Origin: Rhodomicrobium vannielii ATCC 17100
GTDB taxonomy: Bacteria > Pseudomonadota > Alphaproteobacteria > Rhizobiales > Rhodomicrobiaceae
Reading direction: 5' to 3'
Length of the DNA stretch: 64,000 bases
Assembly: GCF_000166055.1 (NCBI RefSeq)
Contig: NC_014664.1
Coordinates: forward strand, 1,928,001-1,992,000
The notes beneath the pieces were generated by a model that was not told where the DNA came from, did not search any database, and saw only the letters and a list, made by a program, of their open reading frames with translations. This document shows positions 48,602-56,613 of this stretch, piece after piece. Position numbers and translations under genes: made by a program. Each line of letters opens with the position of its first letter. Position 1 is the first letter of the stretch.

Positions 48602-49197
48602 GCATGCGTCTCGCCACACTGCTTGCGGCCTTGGCAATAGCCGTCGCCCTCCCGGAACCGGCAAGTGCACATCTTGTAAATACGCGTTTCGGCAATTTCT
48701 ACGACGGGATGCTGCACCCTTTGACCGCTCTTGAGCATATGGTGCCGTGGCTTGCTCTCGGCATGCTGGTCGGGTTGGAACCGAAAGCCGGGCGGTTGGC
48801 TCTCTTGGCCTTTCCGATCGGCATCGGACTTGGTGTCGCCATTGGCTCTGTGCAACCTGATCTGGCATTTCTGACGACCGCAAATATGGTCTCGATCCTC
48901 GTGCTCGGCGCTCTGGTTGCCCTGACCTTGCCGCTGACGCCCTTTGCTGTCGGCGCTCTTGCTTTCGCCTTCGGCATCAGCCACGGCTACTCCAACGGCG
49001 CGGCCATGACGGAGGCGGTGAACCCTGCGCTGTTTGCTCCGGGCGTAGTCGTTGCGGGCTATATCACCGTCCTCATCGTCGCTGCTATCACTGCAATCCT
49101 GACGCAGCGCTGGCGAGCGGCCCGCTTCGGTGTGCGAGCGCTGGGAAGTTGGATCTTCGCTATCGGCGTAATGATGCTTGGCGCAAGTGTTTTATGA
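48598..49197 (+). CDS. Divergent HupE/UreJ family protein
   Basis: 199 aa from ATG at 48598 (ATGA overlap with the previous gene). The signal peptide ends ASAHLVNT, again with His near the mature N-terminus. Six helices. The motif is altered: LHPLTALEHMVPWLALG in place of HPxxGxDH, so Glu replaces Asp and Gly is lost; the second motif reads FGISHGYSNGAAM. This may change metal choice or make it a partner subunit of the preceding protein. Confidence 0.82.
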   Translation: MSMRLATLLAALAIAVALPEPASAHLVNTRFGNFYDGMLHPLTALEHMVPWLALGMLVGLEPKAGRLALLAFPIGIGLGVAIGSVQPDLAFLTTANMVSILVLGALVALTLPLTPFAVGALAFAFGISHGYSNGAAMTEAVNPALFAPGVVVAGYITVLIVAAITAILTQRWRAARFGVRALGSWIFAIGVMMLGASVL

Positions 49198-49201
49198 AAC
49201 G

Positions 49202-49219
49202 CTGTCACAAATCTTTCGC
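49202..49219 (+). promoter_or_regulatory. Weaker PHO-box-like site before the type II secretion operon
   Basis: CTGTCAC-AAAT-CTTTCGC, 103 bases before the prepilin peptidase start and 4 bases after the last HupE stop. The first half matches the PHO consensus well; the second half is weaker. Confidence 0.35.
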
Positions 49220-49321
49220 TGGGCGCCAGCTATTCTCAACCCGGCATCGCAATCGTGACATGACCAAATTGTCAAGTTTGGGTTTTCATGTCATTCAACC
49301 GCGCGTCACGGGTAAGGGACA

Positions 49322-49819
49322 ATGCTGATAAGCCTTGTCTTCGGCTTGGTTTTTCTTTCGTGTGTGGTTGTCATCGCTCGCGACGACTGGGCGTTTGGCA
49401 TCGTGCCGGATTATCCCTTGCTTGCCCTTGGCGCGGCGGGCGCGGCTTTCGCGTTCTGCGATCCTGAAGCCAGTTACACGAGCGCGTTGGAAACGTTCGA
49501 GCAACTCGCCGCTAGAGCCGCTATTCTCGGCTTCTTTGGCTATTCTGTCGCTGTGCTCTTCAGACTCATTCGTGGGAGGGACGGGCTCGGTCTGGGCGAC
49601 GTCAAGTTAATGGCCGCGGCTGGGGTATGGTCGCCCACGCTCAGCGGCTTTTATGCCATCACGTCCGCGTCCGTCGCAGCGTTGGTCTTGGCGTTGGGCG
49701 CGCAAGCATGGCGCGGTCAGTCTCCAGCGCTGACGGAGGCGCTTCCGTTCGCGCTATTTCTTGGGCCGACCTTTTTTGCCTTCTGGGTCTTCGAGAGGAT
49801 GAATTTGCTATCGCCCTAG
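49322..49819 (+). CDS. Prepilin peptidase (A24 family, GspO/CpaA-like)
   Basis: 165 aa. It has only the membrane peptidase domain, without the N-terminal methylase/zinc region of full-length GspO. The second catalytic Asp is in GLGDVKLMAAAG (~90-101); the first is expected in RDDWAFGIVPDYP (~20-32). About five helices. It would cleave the leaders of the GspG-like and other pseudopilins encoded nearby, at the inner membrane. First gene of the rightward type II secretion operon, 68 bases before gspG. Confidence 0.87.
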   Translation: MLISLVFGLVFLSCVVVIARDDWAFGIVPDYPLLALGAAGAAFAFCDPEASYTSALETFEQLAARAAILGFFGYSVAVLFRLIRGRDGLGLGDVKLMAAAGVWSPTLSGFYAITSASVAALVLALGAQAWRGQSPALTEALPFALFLGPTFFAFWVFERMNLLSP

Positions 49820-49887
49820 GCGGGTCGCCATGCAGCGACCAACCCATTGTCTTGAAGATAGCAGCTGTCTGCCTATGATTTGAGGAA

Positions 49888-50424
49888 ATGCTCATGAACC
49901 GCCTTCCACCTAGACGCATCAGTTTCCCGGAACCGCTGCACTTGTCGGGACAAGTTAAAGACTGCGGCGCGGCACCCAAAAGCGGCTCTCCGGGCTTCAG
50001 CCTAATCGAGCTGCTTGTCGTTCTCTCTATCATCGGCCTTATCGTCGGTCTGGTGGGGCCGAAAGTCCTCAACTATCTCGAGACAAGCAAGGTGAAGAGC
50101 GCGCGTTTTCAAATCGATGGCTTCAGCAAAGCGCTCGACCTGTACTTCATCGACGCCGGCCGCTATCCCAGCACGGCGGAAGGGCTCGACGCTCTTGTTC
50201 GTAAGCCGGGCTCCTCGGCGGCCTGGAATGGGCCCTATCTCAAGAGCGACAAGCTCCCCGCCGATCCCTGGGGGAACCGATACAACTATCGATCTCCCGG
50301 CGAGCATGGCAAATACGACCTCTACTCTTATGGCGCCGATGGCCGAGATGGCGGAGTCGGCAACGATGCCGACATCACGAGCTGGGATATTGGTGCGGCA
50401 ACCGCATCGACGGAGAAGCGCTAA
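49888..50424 (+). CDS. gspG: GspG, major pseudopilin of type II secretion
   Basis: 178 aa with an unusually long leader (about 36 residues) before the cleavage motif PG/FSLIELLVVLSIIGLIVG. The body has the GspG hallmarks: YFIDAGRYPSTAEGLDAL, WNGPYLKSDKLPADPWGNRY and the Ca-loop region YDLYSYGADGRDGG. It polymerises into the pseudopilus that pushes substrates through the secretin. It is 3 bases before gspF. Confidence 0.95.
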   Translation: MLMNRLPPRRISFPEPLHLSGQVKDCGAAPKSGSPGFSLIELLVVLSIIGLIVGLVGPKVLNYLETSKVKSARFQIDGFSKALDLYFIDAGRYPSTAEGLDALVRKPGSSAAWNGPYLKSDKLPADPWGNRYNYRSPGEHGKYDLYSYGADGRDGGVGNDADITSWDIGAATASTEKR

Positions 50425-50427
50425 GCC

Positions 50428-51618
50428 GTGGCGATCTTTTCCTACAGCGCGCTTACTTTGAACGGCGAGCGCGCGCAGGGCACGGAAACAGCGGATTCCG
50501 TCGAACATCTACGTGAGATCCTTGCCGCCCGCGACTTGATCCTCAAGTCCGGCCGGGCGCAGCGCAGCGCAGCGTCGAGCCGGCGGCCGCCCTTCAAGCA
50601 CATCGCGAATTTCAACCGGGAGCTGACTGTTCTCCTGCAGGCGGGGCTGTCCATTCCCGAGTCGCTCGCGCTTCTCGCTGTGCGTCCGGGGCAGCCAAGA
50701 CTCGAAAAGGCGCTGCGACTCGTCTTGAGTGAGGTCAATCGTGGCGGTTCTCTACGGGAAGGGATGAGCAAGGCGCAAGGCGCGTTCGATGCCGACTATA
50801 TCGCCCTCGTTGGCACGGGCGAAGAGGCTGGCGCATTGCCGAACTGCCTCCAACGCTATCAGAATTATGCCGATCTCAAGATGAAGATGCGGGCGCAGGT
50901 CTTGAAGACGATGACTTATCCCGCCGCGCTGCTCGCGACACTATCGGCGGTGCTTACATTCCTGTTTCTGGAAGTGATTCCCAACTTCATTGGCATGTAC
51001 CGGGAGCTTGGAAGCGAACTGCCGGCGCCTACTCAGATCCTTATCGCAGTCGAGCGGCACTTCCCGGCCATAGCGATCGGGATTACTGCGGCCGTTATCG
51101 GCGTCTGGATATTGGACCGCATTGCGGTTTCAACCCTCAAAGGCGGGATCATGCGCGACAGGCTCCTCCTTCAAATTCCCCTGCTAGGCGGTTTCCGACG
51201 CGTTTCCGCCGCAGCTGCCACGGCAAGGATGCTTTCCATCATGATCGCCTCTGGCGCAACGGTCACGAAGGCTTTGACCCTCGCAACGAAAAGCGTCTCG
51301 GATCGATACTTCGCTCACTTTCTCGATGACGCAAAGCGCGCCGTCCAGGAGGGCGTCCCTCTTTCGAAAGCGCTCGCCAGCGGAGGCCTTTTTCGCCCCA
51401 TGAGCTTGAAGATGATTGCGGCAGGTGAAGCCAGCGGGAGCCTGGACAGCATGCTCGGCGCGGTAGCGGCGCAGCAAGAGGAGGAACTTGCCGACAGCCT
51501 CGCCCGGCTGACCAGCCTCATGGAGCCCGCCGTTCTCTTGATTGCCGGTTTCCTCGTCGGTGGCGTCGTCGTGGCCATGTATCTCCCGATCTTCACACTG
51601 ACGGAACTGATCAAGTGA
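50428..51618 (+). CDS. gspF: GspF, inner-membrane platform protein
   Basis: 396 aa from GTG at 50428. It has two T2SSF domains (~60-185 and ~265-390) with FNRELTVLLQAGLSIPESLA and AAATARMLSIMIASGATVTK as paired motifs. There are three membrane helices (about 160-185, 210-232 and 365-388). It anchors GspE and the pseudopilus base. It overlaps gspE by 4 bases (GTGA). Confidence 0.95.
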   Translation: MAIFSYSALTLNGERAQGTETADSVEHLREILAARDLILKSGRAQRSAASSRRPPFKHIANFNRELTVLLQAGLSIPESLALLAVRPGQPRLEKALRLVLSEVNRGGSLREGMSKAQGAFDADYIALVGTGEEAGALPNCLQRYQNYADLKMKMRAQVLKTMTYPAALLATLSAVLTFLFLEVIPNFIGMYRELGSELPAPTQILIAVERHFPAIAIGITAAVIGVWILDRIAVSTLKGGIMRDRLLLQIPLLGGFRRVSAAAATARMLSIMIASGATVTKALTLATKSVSDRYFAHFLDDAKRAVQEGVPLSKALASGGLFRPMSLKMIAAGEASGSLDSMLGAVAAQQEEELADSLARLTSLMEPAVLLIAGFLVGGVVVAMYLPIFTLTELIK

Positions 51619-53171
51619 CGCCCGAAATCGCGCACCGCTATTGGCTGCCCTTCGACGATCTGAACGGCGTCAAGATCGAACCCGAGGCGCTTGAGCGCTT
51701 GGCGGCTTCGGACGCGAGACGGCTCGGAGTGGCCCCGCTACGCGTCGAAGGCCCCATTCTTTACGTCGCCACCAGCCGACCCGACGACCTGGAACTCGAG
51801 CAGACGCTTAGCCTTTTGTGCAAAAGTCAGATAGAATTTATAGGCAGCCCGGCCGAGGCGATTGACGCCTTGCTCAACAAGTCCGGCGATGGCCGCACGC
51901 TGCTCGAAGACGTGAGGGACGAGTTCAGCCTCGCGCTTGTACGCGAGACGGAGCAGGGCAGCAGCGAGGCCATCGATCTGGACGCCTTCGGCAAGGACGC
52001 CGCACCGGTGGTGAGGCTCGTCAACGAAACGATCCGTGCGGCGCTCCAGAAGCAGGCGAGCGACATCCACATTCACTCGGATGCGGCTGGCGTCTCGGTC
52101 GATTTCCGGACCGATGGCGTTCTGACGCGGGCGCTCGGGCCTTTCGACCCTGCCTATCAGCCCACAATCGTGTCGCGGATAAAGGTCATGGCAGACCTCG
52201 ATATCGCCGAGCACCGCATTCCGCAGGATGGCCGCTTCCGGCTTCGCGGCAGGCAAGGCGATATCGATTTTCGCGTTTCCGTATTGCCGGGAGTTCACGG
52301 CGAAGACATCGTCATCCGCGTGCTCGACAAAGCCCATTTGATGGAAAAAAGCAGGGCACTGACCCTCGAAGCGCTTGGCTACGAGGAGAAAGACCGCGAA
52401 ACGCTCGCCCGCATAGCCCGCGCGTCGGCTGGTATGCTCCTTGTTACGGGGCCAACCGGGTCGGGTAAAACAACCACCCTTTACGCCTGCCTCTCCGAGT
52501 TCAGCACGCGTGAGGAAAAGGTCATCACCATCGAGGACCCGGTCGAGTATGAGCTGCCCGGCGTGTTACAGGTACCTGTGGCCGACAAGAAGGGGCTGAC
52601 CTTCGCCCGTGGCCTCCGGTCCATCCTGCGGCACGACCCGGACAGGATCATGGTGGGCGAGATCCGCGACCGGGAGACAGCGTCGATTGCCGTTCAAGCG
52701 GCTCTGACGGGGCACTTTGTCTTTACGACCGTGCACGCCAACAACGCCATCGACGTGATCTCTCGCTTCACGCATATGGAGATCGATCTTCATGAGCTTG
52801 TGGCGGCATTGAGCTGCGTCGTCGCACAGCGGCTCCTGCGCCGCCTTTGCAGCTCCTGCTCCGTTCCTCGCGTCTACGCTCAGCGGGAGCTTGCGGCCTT
52901 GGGCCTCGACGAGACATCCTTTGCCGTCGGCGCATGGCGCGAAGCGAAAGGATGCGATGAGTGCGACGGCATGGGGTATGCGGGGCGCACGGTCGCCGCT
53001 GAAGTGCTTATCCTGACCCCCGAGTTTAAACAGATGATCGTGGAGCGCCGCGCCACCGAAGACATGCGAGCGGTGGCGTTGCGAAACGGGTTCCGGGAAA
53101 TGCGGCAAGCGGCGCTGGCGAAAGCAGCCCAAGGCTTGACTTCGCTTCCAGAAGTGGCGCGGGTGACATGA
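51615..53171 (+). CDS. gspE: GspE, type II secretion ATPase
   Basis: 518 aa from GTG at 51615. It has an N-terminal GspE-II domain, then Walker A GPTGSGKTTT near residue 278, Asp box ITIEDPVEY, Walker B RHDPDRIMVGEIRD and His box GHFVFTTVHANNA. A tetracysteine zinc motif (CSSCSVPR ... CDECDGMGYAGR, ~415-455) is typical of GspE/PilB. It powers pseudopilus extension at the inner membrane. It overlaps the PilM-like gene by 4 bases. Confidence 0.96.
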   Translation: MTPEIAHRYWLPFDDLNGVKIEPEALERLAASDARRLGVAPLRVEGPILYVATSRPDDLELEQTLSLLCKSQIEFIGSPAEAIDALLNKSGDGRTLLEDVRDEFSLALVRETEQGSSEAIDLDAFGKDAAPVVRLVNETIRAALQKQASDIHIHSDAAGVSVDFRTDGVLTRALGPFDPAYQPTIVSRIKVMADLDIAEHRIPQDGRFRLRGRQGDIDFRVSVLPGVHGEDIVIRVLDKAHLMEKSRALTLEALGYEEKDRETLARIARASAGMLLVTGPTGSGKTTTLYACLSEFSTREEKVITIEDPVEYELPGVLQVPVADKKGLTFARGLRSILRHDPDRIMVGEIRDRETASIAVQAALTGHFVFTTVHANNAIDVISRFTHMEIDLHELVAALSCVVAQRLLRRLCSSCSVPRVYAQRELAALGLDETSFAVGAWREAKGCDECDGMGYAGRTVAAEVLILTPEFKQMIVERRATEDMRAVALRNGFREMRQAALAKAAQGLTSLPEVARVT

Positions 53172-53998
53172 TGCGCATGATGTCGCCGGCTAGGTGCTTT
53201 GTGAAAATAGGCGCGGCGCATGTCTGGGGTACGTGGCGCCCTCAAGCTTGGCCGCGTGCAGCGGTGAGAAATGCGGAAATCAGCTTTGGCGACGATCCAT
53301 CCCGCACTATGCGGAGTGCGCTCGACGAGGTCCTTGACGCCATCGTTCCGGGCCGCAGGATAACATCGCCGTTCGTTCAAGTAAGCCTCGAAGGCCAGCG
53401 CATCCTGTCCGGAATCAAGCGCTTTACTGTGCTTCCCAAATCCGCCTCGGATCGCCGTCTCGTCATTTCTCAGCGCTTTTGCCGGGACCATCGGCTCGAA
53501 GCCGACGCCTTCGACGTCATGGGCTCGCCCCTGGCAGGCGACGAAAGCCTCAAGAAGATCCTGTGTCTCGCGGTAGAAAAAAAGACGCTTCAAACGATCA
53601 GGGAGGCGTTTGCGGCCAAAGGTCTGCACGCCGATGTCATTGCGCCGGAATACCTGATGCGCCTGGAACCGCACAAGGAGAGCCTGGAAAGACCGGGCCT
53701 CGCCGTTTTCGACGAACACGGCGGCACATCGATCGCCGTGTGGGATGAATCAGGCGCGCTCGTACACCTCGCATCCATCAAGGCGCTCGATCCGTGTGAC
53801 GCGGTAGCCTCAGGCAGGATGTTGAATCGTTTGACCCGCTATGCGCTCATAGCGGCGGAAGGCTTCGACACTCCAGCGACGATCTATGCGGAACAGCCCA
53901 TCGCAAGCCTTCTTTCCAGCACGGTTCTCCGTGAACGCGGCCTCAAGCTTCTGCAATGGCCCGACGCGCCGCCTGCCTCAAGGGCGGTGGCGTCATGA
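53168..53998 (+). CDS. GspL cytoplasmic part / PilM-like actin-fold protein
   Basis: 276 aa without any membrane segment. The length and position after gspE match the actin-like cytoplasmic domain of GspL, here as a separate protein as PilM is in type IV pili. Segments such as RPGLAVFDEHGGTSIAVWDE (~178) have the phosphate-loop-like turn of actin-fold proteins. It would link GspE to the membrane partner encoded next. It overlaps the following gene (ATGA). Confidence 0.7.
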   Translation: MMRMMSPARCFVKIGAAHVWGTWRPQAWPRAAVRNAEISFGDDPSRTMRSALDEVLDAIVPGRRITSPFVQVSLEGQRILSGIKRFTVLPKSASDRRLVISQRFCRDHRLEADAFDVMGSPLAGDESLKKILCLAVEKKTLQTIREAFAAKGLHADVIAPEYLMRLEPHKESLERPGLAVFDEHGGTSIAVWDESGALVHLASIKALDPCDAVASGRMLNRLTRYALIAAEGFDTPATIYAEQPIASLLSSTVLRERGLKLLQWPDAPPASRAVAS

Positions 53999-54576
53999 AA
54001 GGGCCTTTGCTTCTTCCAGACGGAAATTTTTCGCGCGACACGCGGGCGGTCTCTTTCCTCCTTGCGGCTAGCCTTATTGCGCTTTCAATCGGTGCTCTGG
54101 CGGTGACAGTCGCGCTCGTCGCAGAAAGCGCATCATATGGCAAGGCAAAGGACCGAGCCGTGCAAGCGGCCAAGAACGCCGCCGCTCAATTGGCGGACCT
54201 TCGAGCGCAACCGCTCAATGCGCCGGACGCCGCCTCCATCAGCGCGTTGCGCCGCCGAATCGAAGCGGTGAACGCGCTCGACTTTGGCGCCGCGCCGTCC
54301 CTCCTGGCCGTCCTCTCGGCGCTGGAGGCGTTGACGCCGCCTTCAGTCGCAGTTGCAAGTCTGGAATACGATAGAAACCGCGGCTCTCTTGAAATGCTTG
54401 CCGTCTCCCGCTCCAGCGAAGAGCTGACGGCCTTCTTCGACAAAGCGAGCCGCAGCGCCTCTTTCAAGGAAGTTCGGCTCATCGACAAGAAACAGACTTC
54501 ATCGGCGGAGGGCTCGGAGCCTCTTTTTCAGGCCAGATTGTCCATGCGCCCCTTCAGGATGGAGCCGCGTACATGA
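53995..54576 (+). CDS. GspL membrane part / PilN-like protein
   Basis: 193 aa from the ATG at 53995. A short cytoplasmic start (LLPDGNFSRDTRAVSFLL) leads to one membrane helix (~22-45), a coiled coil rich in Ala and Lys (~50-95) and a ferredoxin-like periplasmic fold (SVAVASLEYDRNRGSLEMLA). This is the architecture of PilN or of the GspL C-terminal half. Together with the preceding gene it makes a split GspL. It overlaps the next gene by 4 bases. Confidence 0.72.
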   Translation: MKGPLLLPDGNFSRDTRAVSFLLAASLIALSIGALAVTVALVAESASYGKAKDRAVQAAKNAAAQLADLRAQPLNAPDAASISALRRRIEAVNALDFGAAPSLLAVLSALEALTPPSVAVASLEYDRNRGSLEMLAVSRSSEELTAFFDKASRSASFKEVRLIDKKQTSSAEGSEPLFQARLSMRPFRMEPRT

Positions 54577-55100
54577 TGGGAGCCACGCTCGCCCATATCG
54601 TCCGTCATCCTGCCGTGATCGCGGCGGCTCTGATCTTGATGCTGGCGTCGGCGTTGCTCGGCTCGGTCGCAGCGCTGGTTTGGCGTCCTGCGGCAGTGGA
54701 AGCCCAGGAGGCCGACAACGCTCTCGAAGGACTGAACGCGAATATTCGGAGCCTGCGCGCCGCGGCCAGCACAGCACAATCCTACGCCCTGCGTCTTTCT
54801 CAGGCGACGGCGCTGGAAGCAAAGCTCGGCCATCGATCTTCGGAACCCGAATTTATCCACGCCATCGAAACGCTTGCGGCCTCGAGCGGCGCGACCATGC
54901 AGCAGATCTCTTCGCCGGGAGCGGAAAAGTCCGCCGGGCCGATTGAACTGGTTCTGACTGGGACGTACGTAACCATCATCAAGTTCGTAACAGGTCTTAA
55001 CGATCTTCAGGATTATGTCACCGTCGACCGCGCATCAATGTCCCGTGACGGGGACAACATCCGGGCTTTCCTTGTCTTGACAAGACCCCGTCCGCGCTAA
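54573..55100 (+). CDS. GspM/PilO-like inner-membrane protein
   Basis: 175 aa. One N-terminal membrane helix (~15-37), then a coiled coil (ADNALEGLNANIRSLRAAAS) and a ferredoxin-like periplasmic domain (EFIHAIETLAASSGATMQQI; GPIELVLTGTYVTIIKFVTG). This matches GspM/PilO. It is the last gene of the rightward operon and ends 15 bases before the convergent operon's end, so the two transcripts must overlap or terminate within each other. Confidence 0.72.
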   Translation: MMGATLAHIVRHPAVIAAALILMLASALLGSVAALVWRPAAVEAQEADNALEGLNANIRSLRAAASTAQSYALRLSQATALEAKLGHRSSEPEFIHAIETLAASSGATMQQISSPGAEKSAGPIELVLTGTYVTIIKFVTGLNDLQDYVTVDRASMSRDGDNIRAFLVLTRPRPR

Positions 55101-55115
55101 CGCCAGCGACACGGT

Positions 55116-55655
55116 TTAATCTGTCTCCGAAGAGTCGTCGCCATCAGAAGTAGCTGCAATGAGGGGCGCAATCTCTGAATTGCCGGGCTGAGACTTGGCG
55201 GGCTGAGTACGTGCGGTGAACCGCCACTCCGCATATGTCTTTGCCAACTCGAACCCTCTTAGCCCCTTTTCGAAATCGACCTTCCGGAAGGGACTTGCTG
55301 CGCTTGAGCTTACCACACCGGTAATCTCCCCCTCGCTTGTCCGTATGAGATCAAAATCCTTGCCGGTCACCGGATCCTTGTAGAGTTGCCGGATGAAGCC
55401 GCTGGCGCCCGCGCCCGATCCTGCCAATTCAGCAAGTCTGCGCGGATATTTGCCGTTCCTCGTATGGAAAGCGTCAATGGCCTTCATATAGGCGAGCCCG
55501 CGGAAGAGAAGCTCATCCTCTTTATCGCGCTTCAGCCTGTAACTCGCCGCAACTTCAATGCGTGATGCCCCATAAGCCAATGCCGTGATAATGACGAGCA
55601 TAAGCGGAAATGTATATCCAGGCGATCCCTGCGGCTTTCGGTCTGACATCACCAT
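55116..55655 (-). CDS. Atypical pseudopilin without Glu5 (GspK-like position)
   Basis: 179 aa. The prepilin-like N-terminus SPG/YTFPLMLVIITALAYG has Leu instead of Glu at position 5, as in tip pseudopilins of the GspK type. A GspG-like middle follows (YMKAIDAFHTRNGKYPRRLA, QLYKDPVTGKDFDLI). The C-terminus is hydrophilic and Ser/Asp-rich. It is last of the leftward operon and overlaps the preceding pseudopilin gene by 7 bases. It is too short for a full GspK (about 300 aa), so the exact role is open. Confidence 0.7.
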   Translation of the reverse strand: MVMSDRKPQGSPGYTFPLMLVIITALAYGASRIEVAASYRLKRDKEDELLFRGLAYMKAIDAFHTRNGKYPRRLAELAGSGAGASGFIRQLYKDPVTGKDFDLIRTSEGEITGVVSSSAASPFRKVDFEKGLRGFELAKTYAEWRFTARTQPAKSQPGNSEIAPLIAATSDGDDSSETD

Positions 55656-56062
55656 TCGCTATATGGAACGCCATTTTGGCCGCGCTCAGTCGATAGAGAA
55701 CGCACATCCAAAACCCCGCCCTCCTTTGCCGAAACGCCTTTCCAAGCCGTCTTGTTTCCGTTTACCGGATCTGGCGGCATCGCTCGCAGATAACCCTGAT
55801 CTACAAGCGTTTGAAGCGACGGTGGGAAGACGCCCTTATCAGTGTAATAGTCGTCGATCAACTTGCGGATGGTCTTCAGGTCTTGCTGGAGTGCGGCCTC
55901 GCGCGCTCGCGTAAGCGCGCCCATTACGGAAGGGGCCACCACGGAAGCAAGGACGCCTATAATTGCAAGCACAAGCAGCATCTCCATGAGCGTGAAGCCA
56001 GGGCTGCCGCCTCGACGCGAGCCGCGCTTTTGCTGGCCTTTTTTCAAATCACCAGTCCGCAT
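55649..56062 (-). CDS. GspG/H-like pseudopilin
   Basis: 137 aa from the ATG at 56062. Cleavage motif PG/FTLMEMLLVLAIIGVLAS with Glu5. The body includes LKTIRKLIDDYYTDKGVFPP and MPPDPVNGNKTAWKG, like a short GspG without the calcium loop. It overlaps its neighbours by 7 and 14 bases. Confidence 0.8.
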   Translation of the reverse strand: MRTGDLKKGQQKRGSRRGGSPGFTLMEMLLVLAIIGVLASVVAPSVMGALTRAREAALQQDLKTIRKLIDDYYTDKGVFPPSLQTLVDQGYLRAMPPDPVNGNKTAWKGVSAKEGGVLDVRSLSTERGQNGVPYSEW

Positions 56063-56603
56063 AGCGCGACCCATCCAGAGCGATGCCATCTGTCATGGCG
56101 TGAAGATCGTAAATGTCCTTATCCCCGCTCACCGTCTGGACTTCCGCAAGCGTCGTTCCATAGGATGACGAGGTGATGCCAGCGTCCCCCCGTTGGTAGC
56201 TGACGAATGTCCATTGCGCCTGGAAAGGCGTCCCAGCTGGCGCAAAGGGATTGACGGGCAACGACCGCAGGTAGCGCTTCTTCGGGCCGTTGGCGGCGCC
56301 GTCGACGAGAACCTGAAGCGCTAGAGGATATCCGTTCGGGCTGGCACCGCCTCCTTTTGCGTCTTTGTCCTTCCTTTTCGTCATGTCGGCGTGAAAGCGA
56401 TCGATGGCGTTTCTTACAGTCCTCAGCGTTTCCCTGAGTTGTATTTCCTTGTCGCGTTTCAAGTTCATACGAGCGTGCGGCGCCGCTAGTGCGGCCAGCA
56501 AAGACAAAATGGCGAGGACGACCACCATTTCCATGAGTGATGACCCGGGGGAACCTTGCCGTCTTGCGGAAGCCTTGGAACCTGAGCGCAGAGGCGTATG
56601 CAT
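56049..56603 (-). CDS. GspG-like pseudopilin with Ser at +1
   Basis: 184 aa from the ATG at 56603. The cleavage motif is PG/SSLMEMVVVLAILSLLAA: Glu5 is kept, but the first mature residue is Ser instead of Phe/Met, which can slow N-methylation. The body has TVRNAIDRFHADM, GYPLALQVLVDG and a C-terminal SRYADW that echoes the PYSEW end of the next pseudopilin. It starts 10 bases after the secretin stop. Confidence 0.78.
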   Translation of the reverse strand: MHTPLRSGSKASARRQGSPGSSLMEMVVVLAILSLLAALAAPHARMNLKRDKEIQLRETLRTVRNAIDRFHADMTKRKDKDAKGGGASPNGYPLALQVLVDGAANGPKKRYLRSLPVNPFAPAGTPFQAQWTFVSYQRGDAGITSSSYGTTLAEVQTVSGDKDIYDLHAMTDGIALDGSRYADW

Positions 56604-56613
56604 AAAGCGTTGC

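Noticed and set aside
49256-49297. Another PHO-like arrangement (TTGTCAA ... ATGTCAT)
   Set aside because: The spacing does not fit the 11-base unit repeat of PHO boxes.
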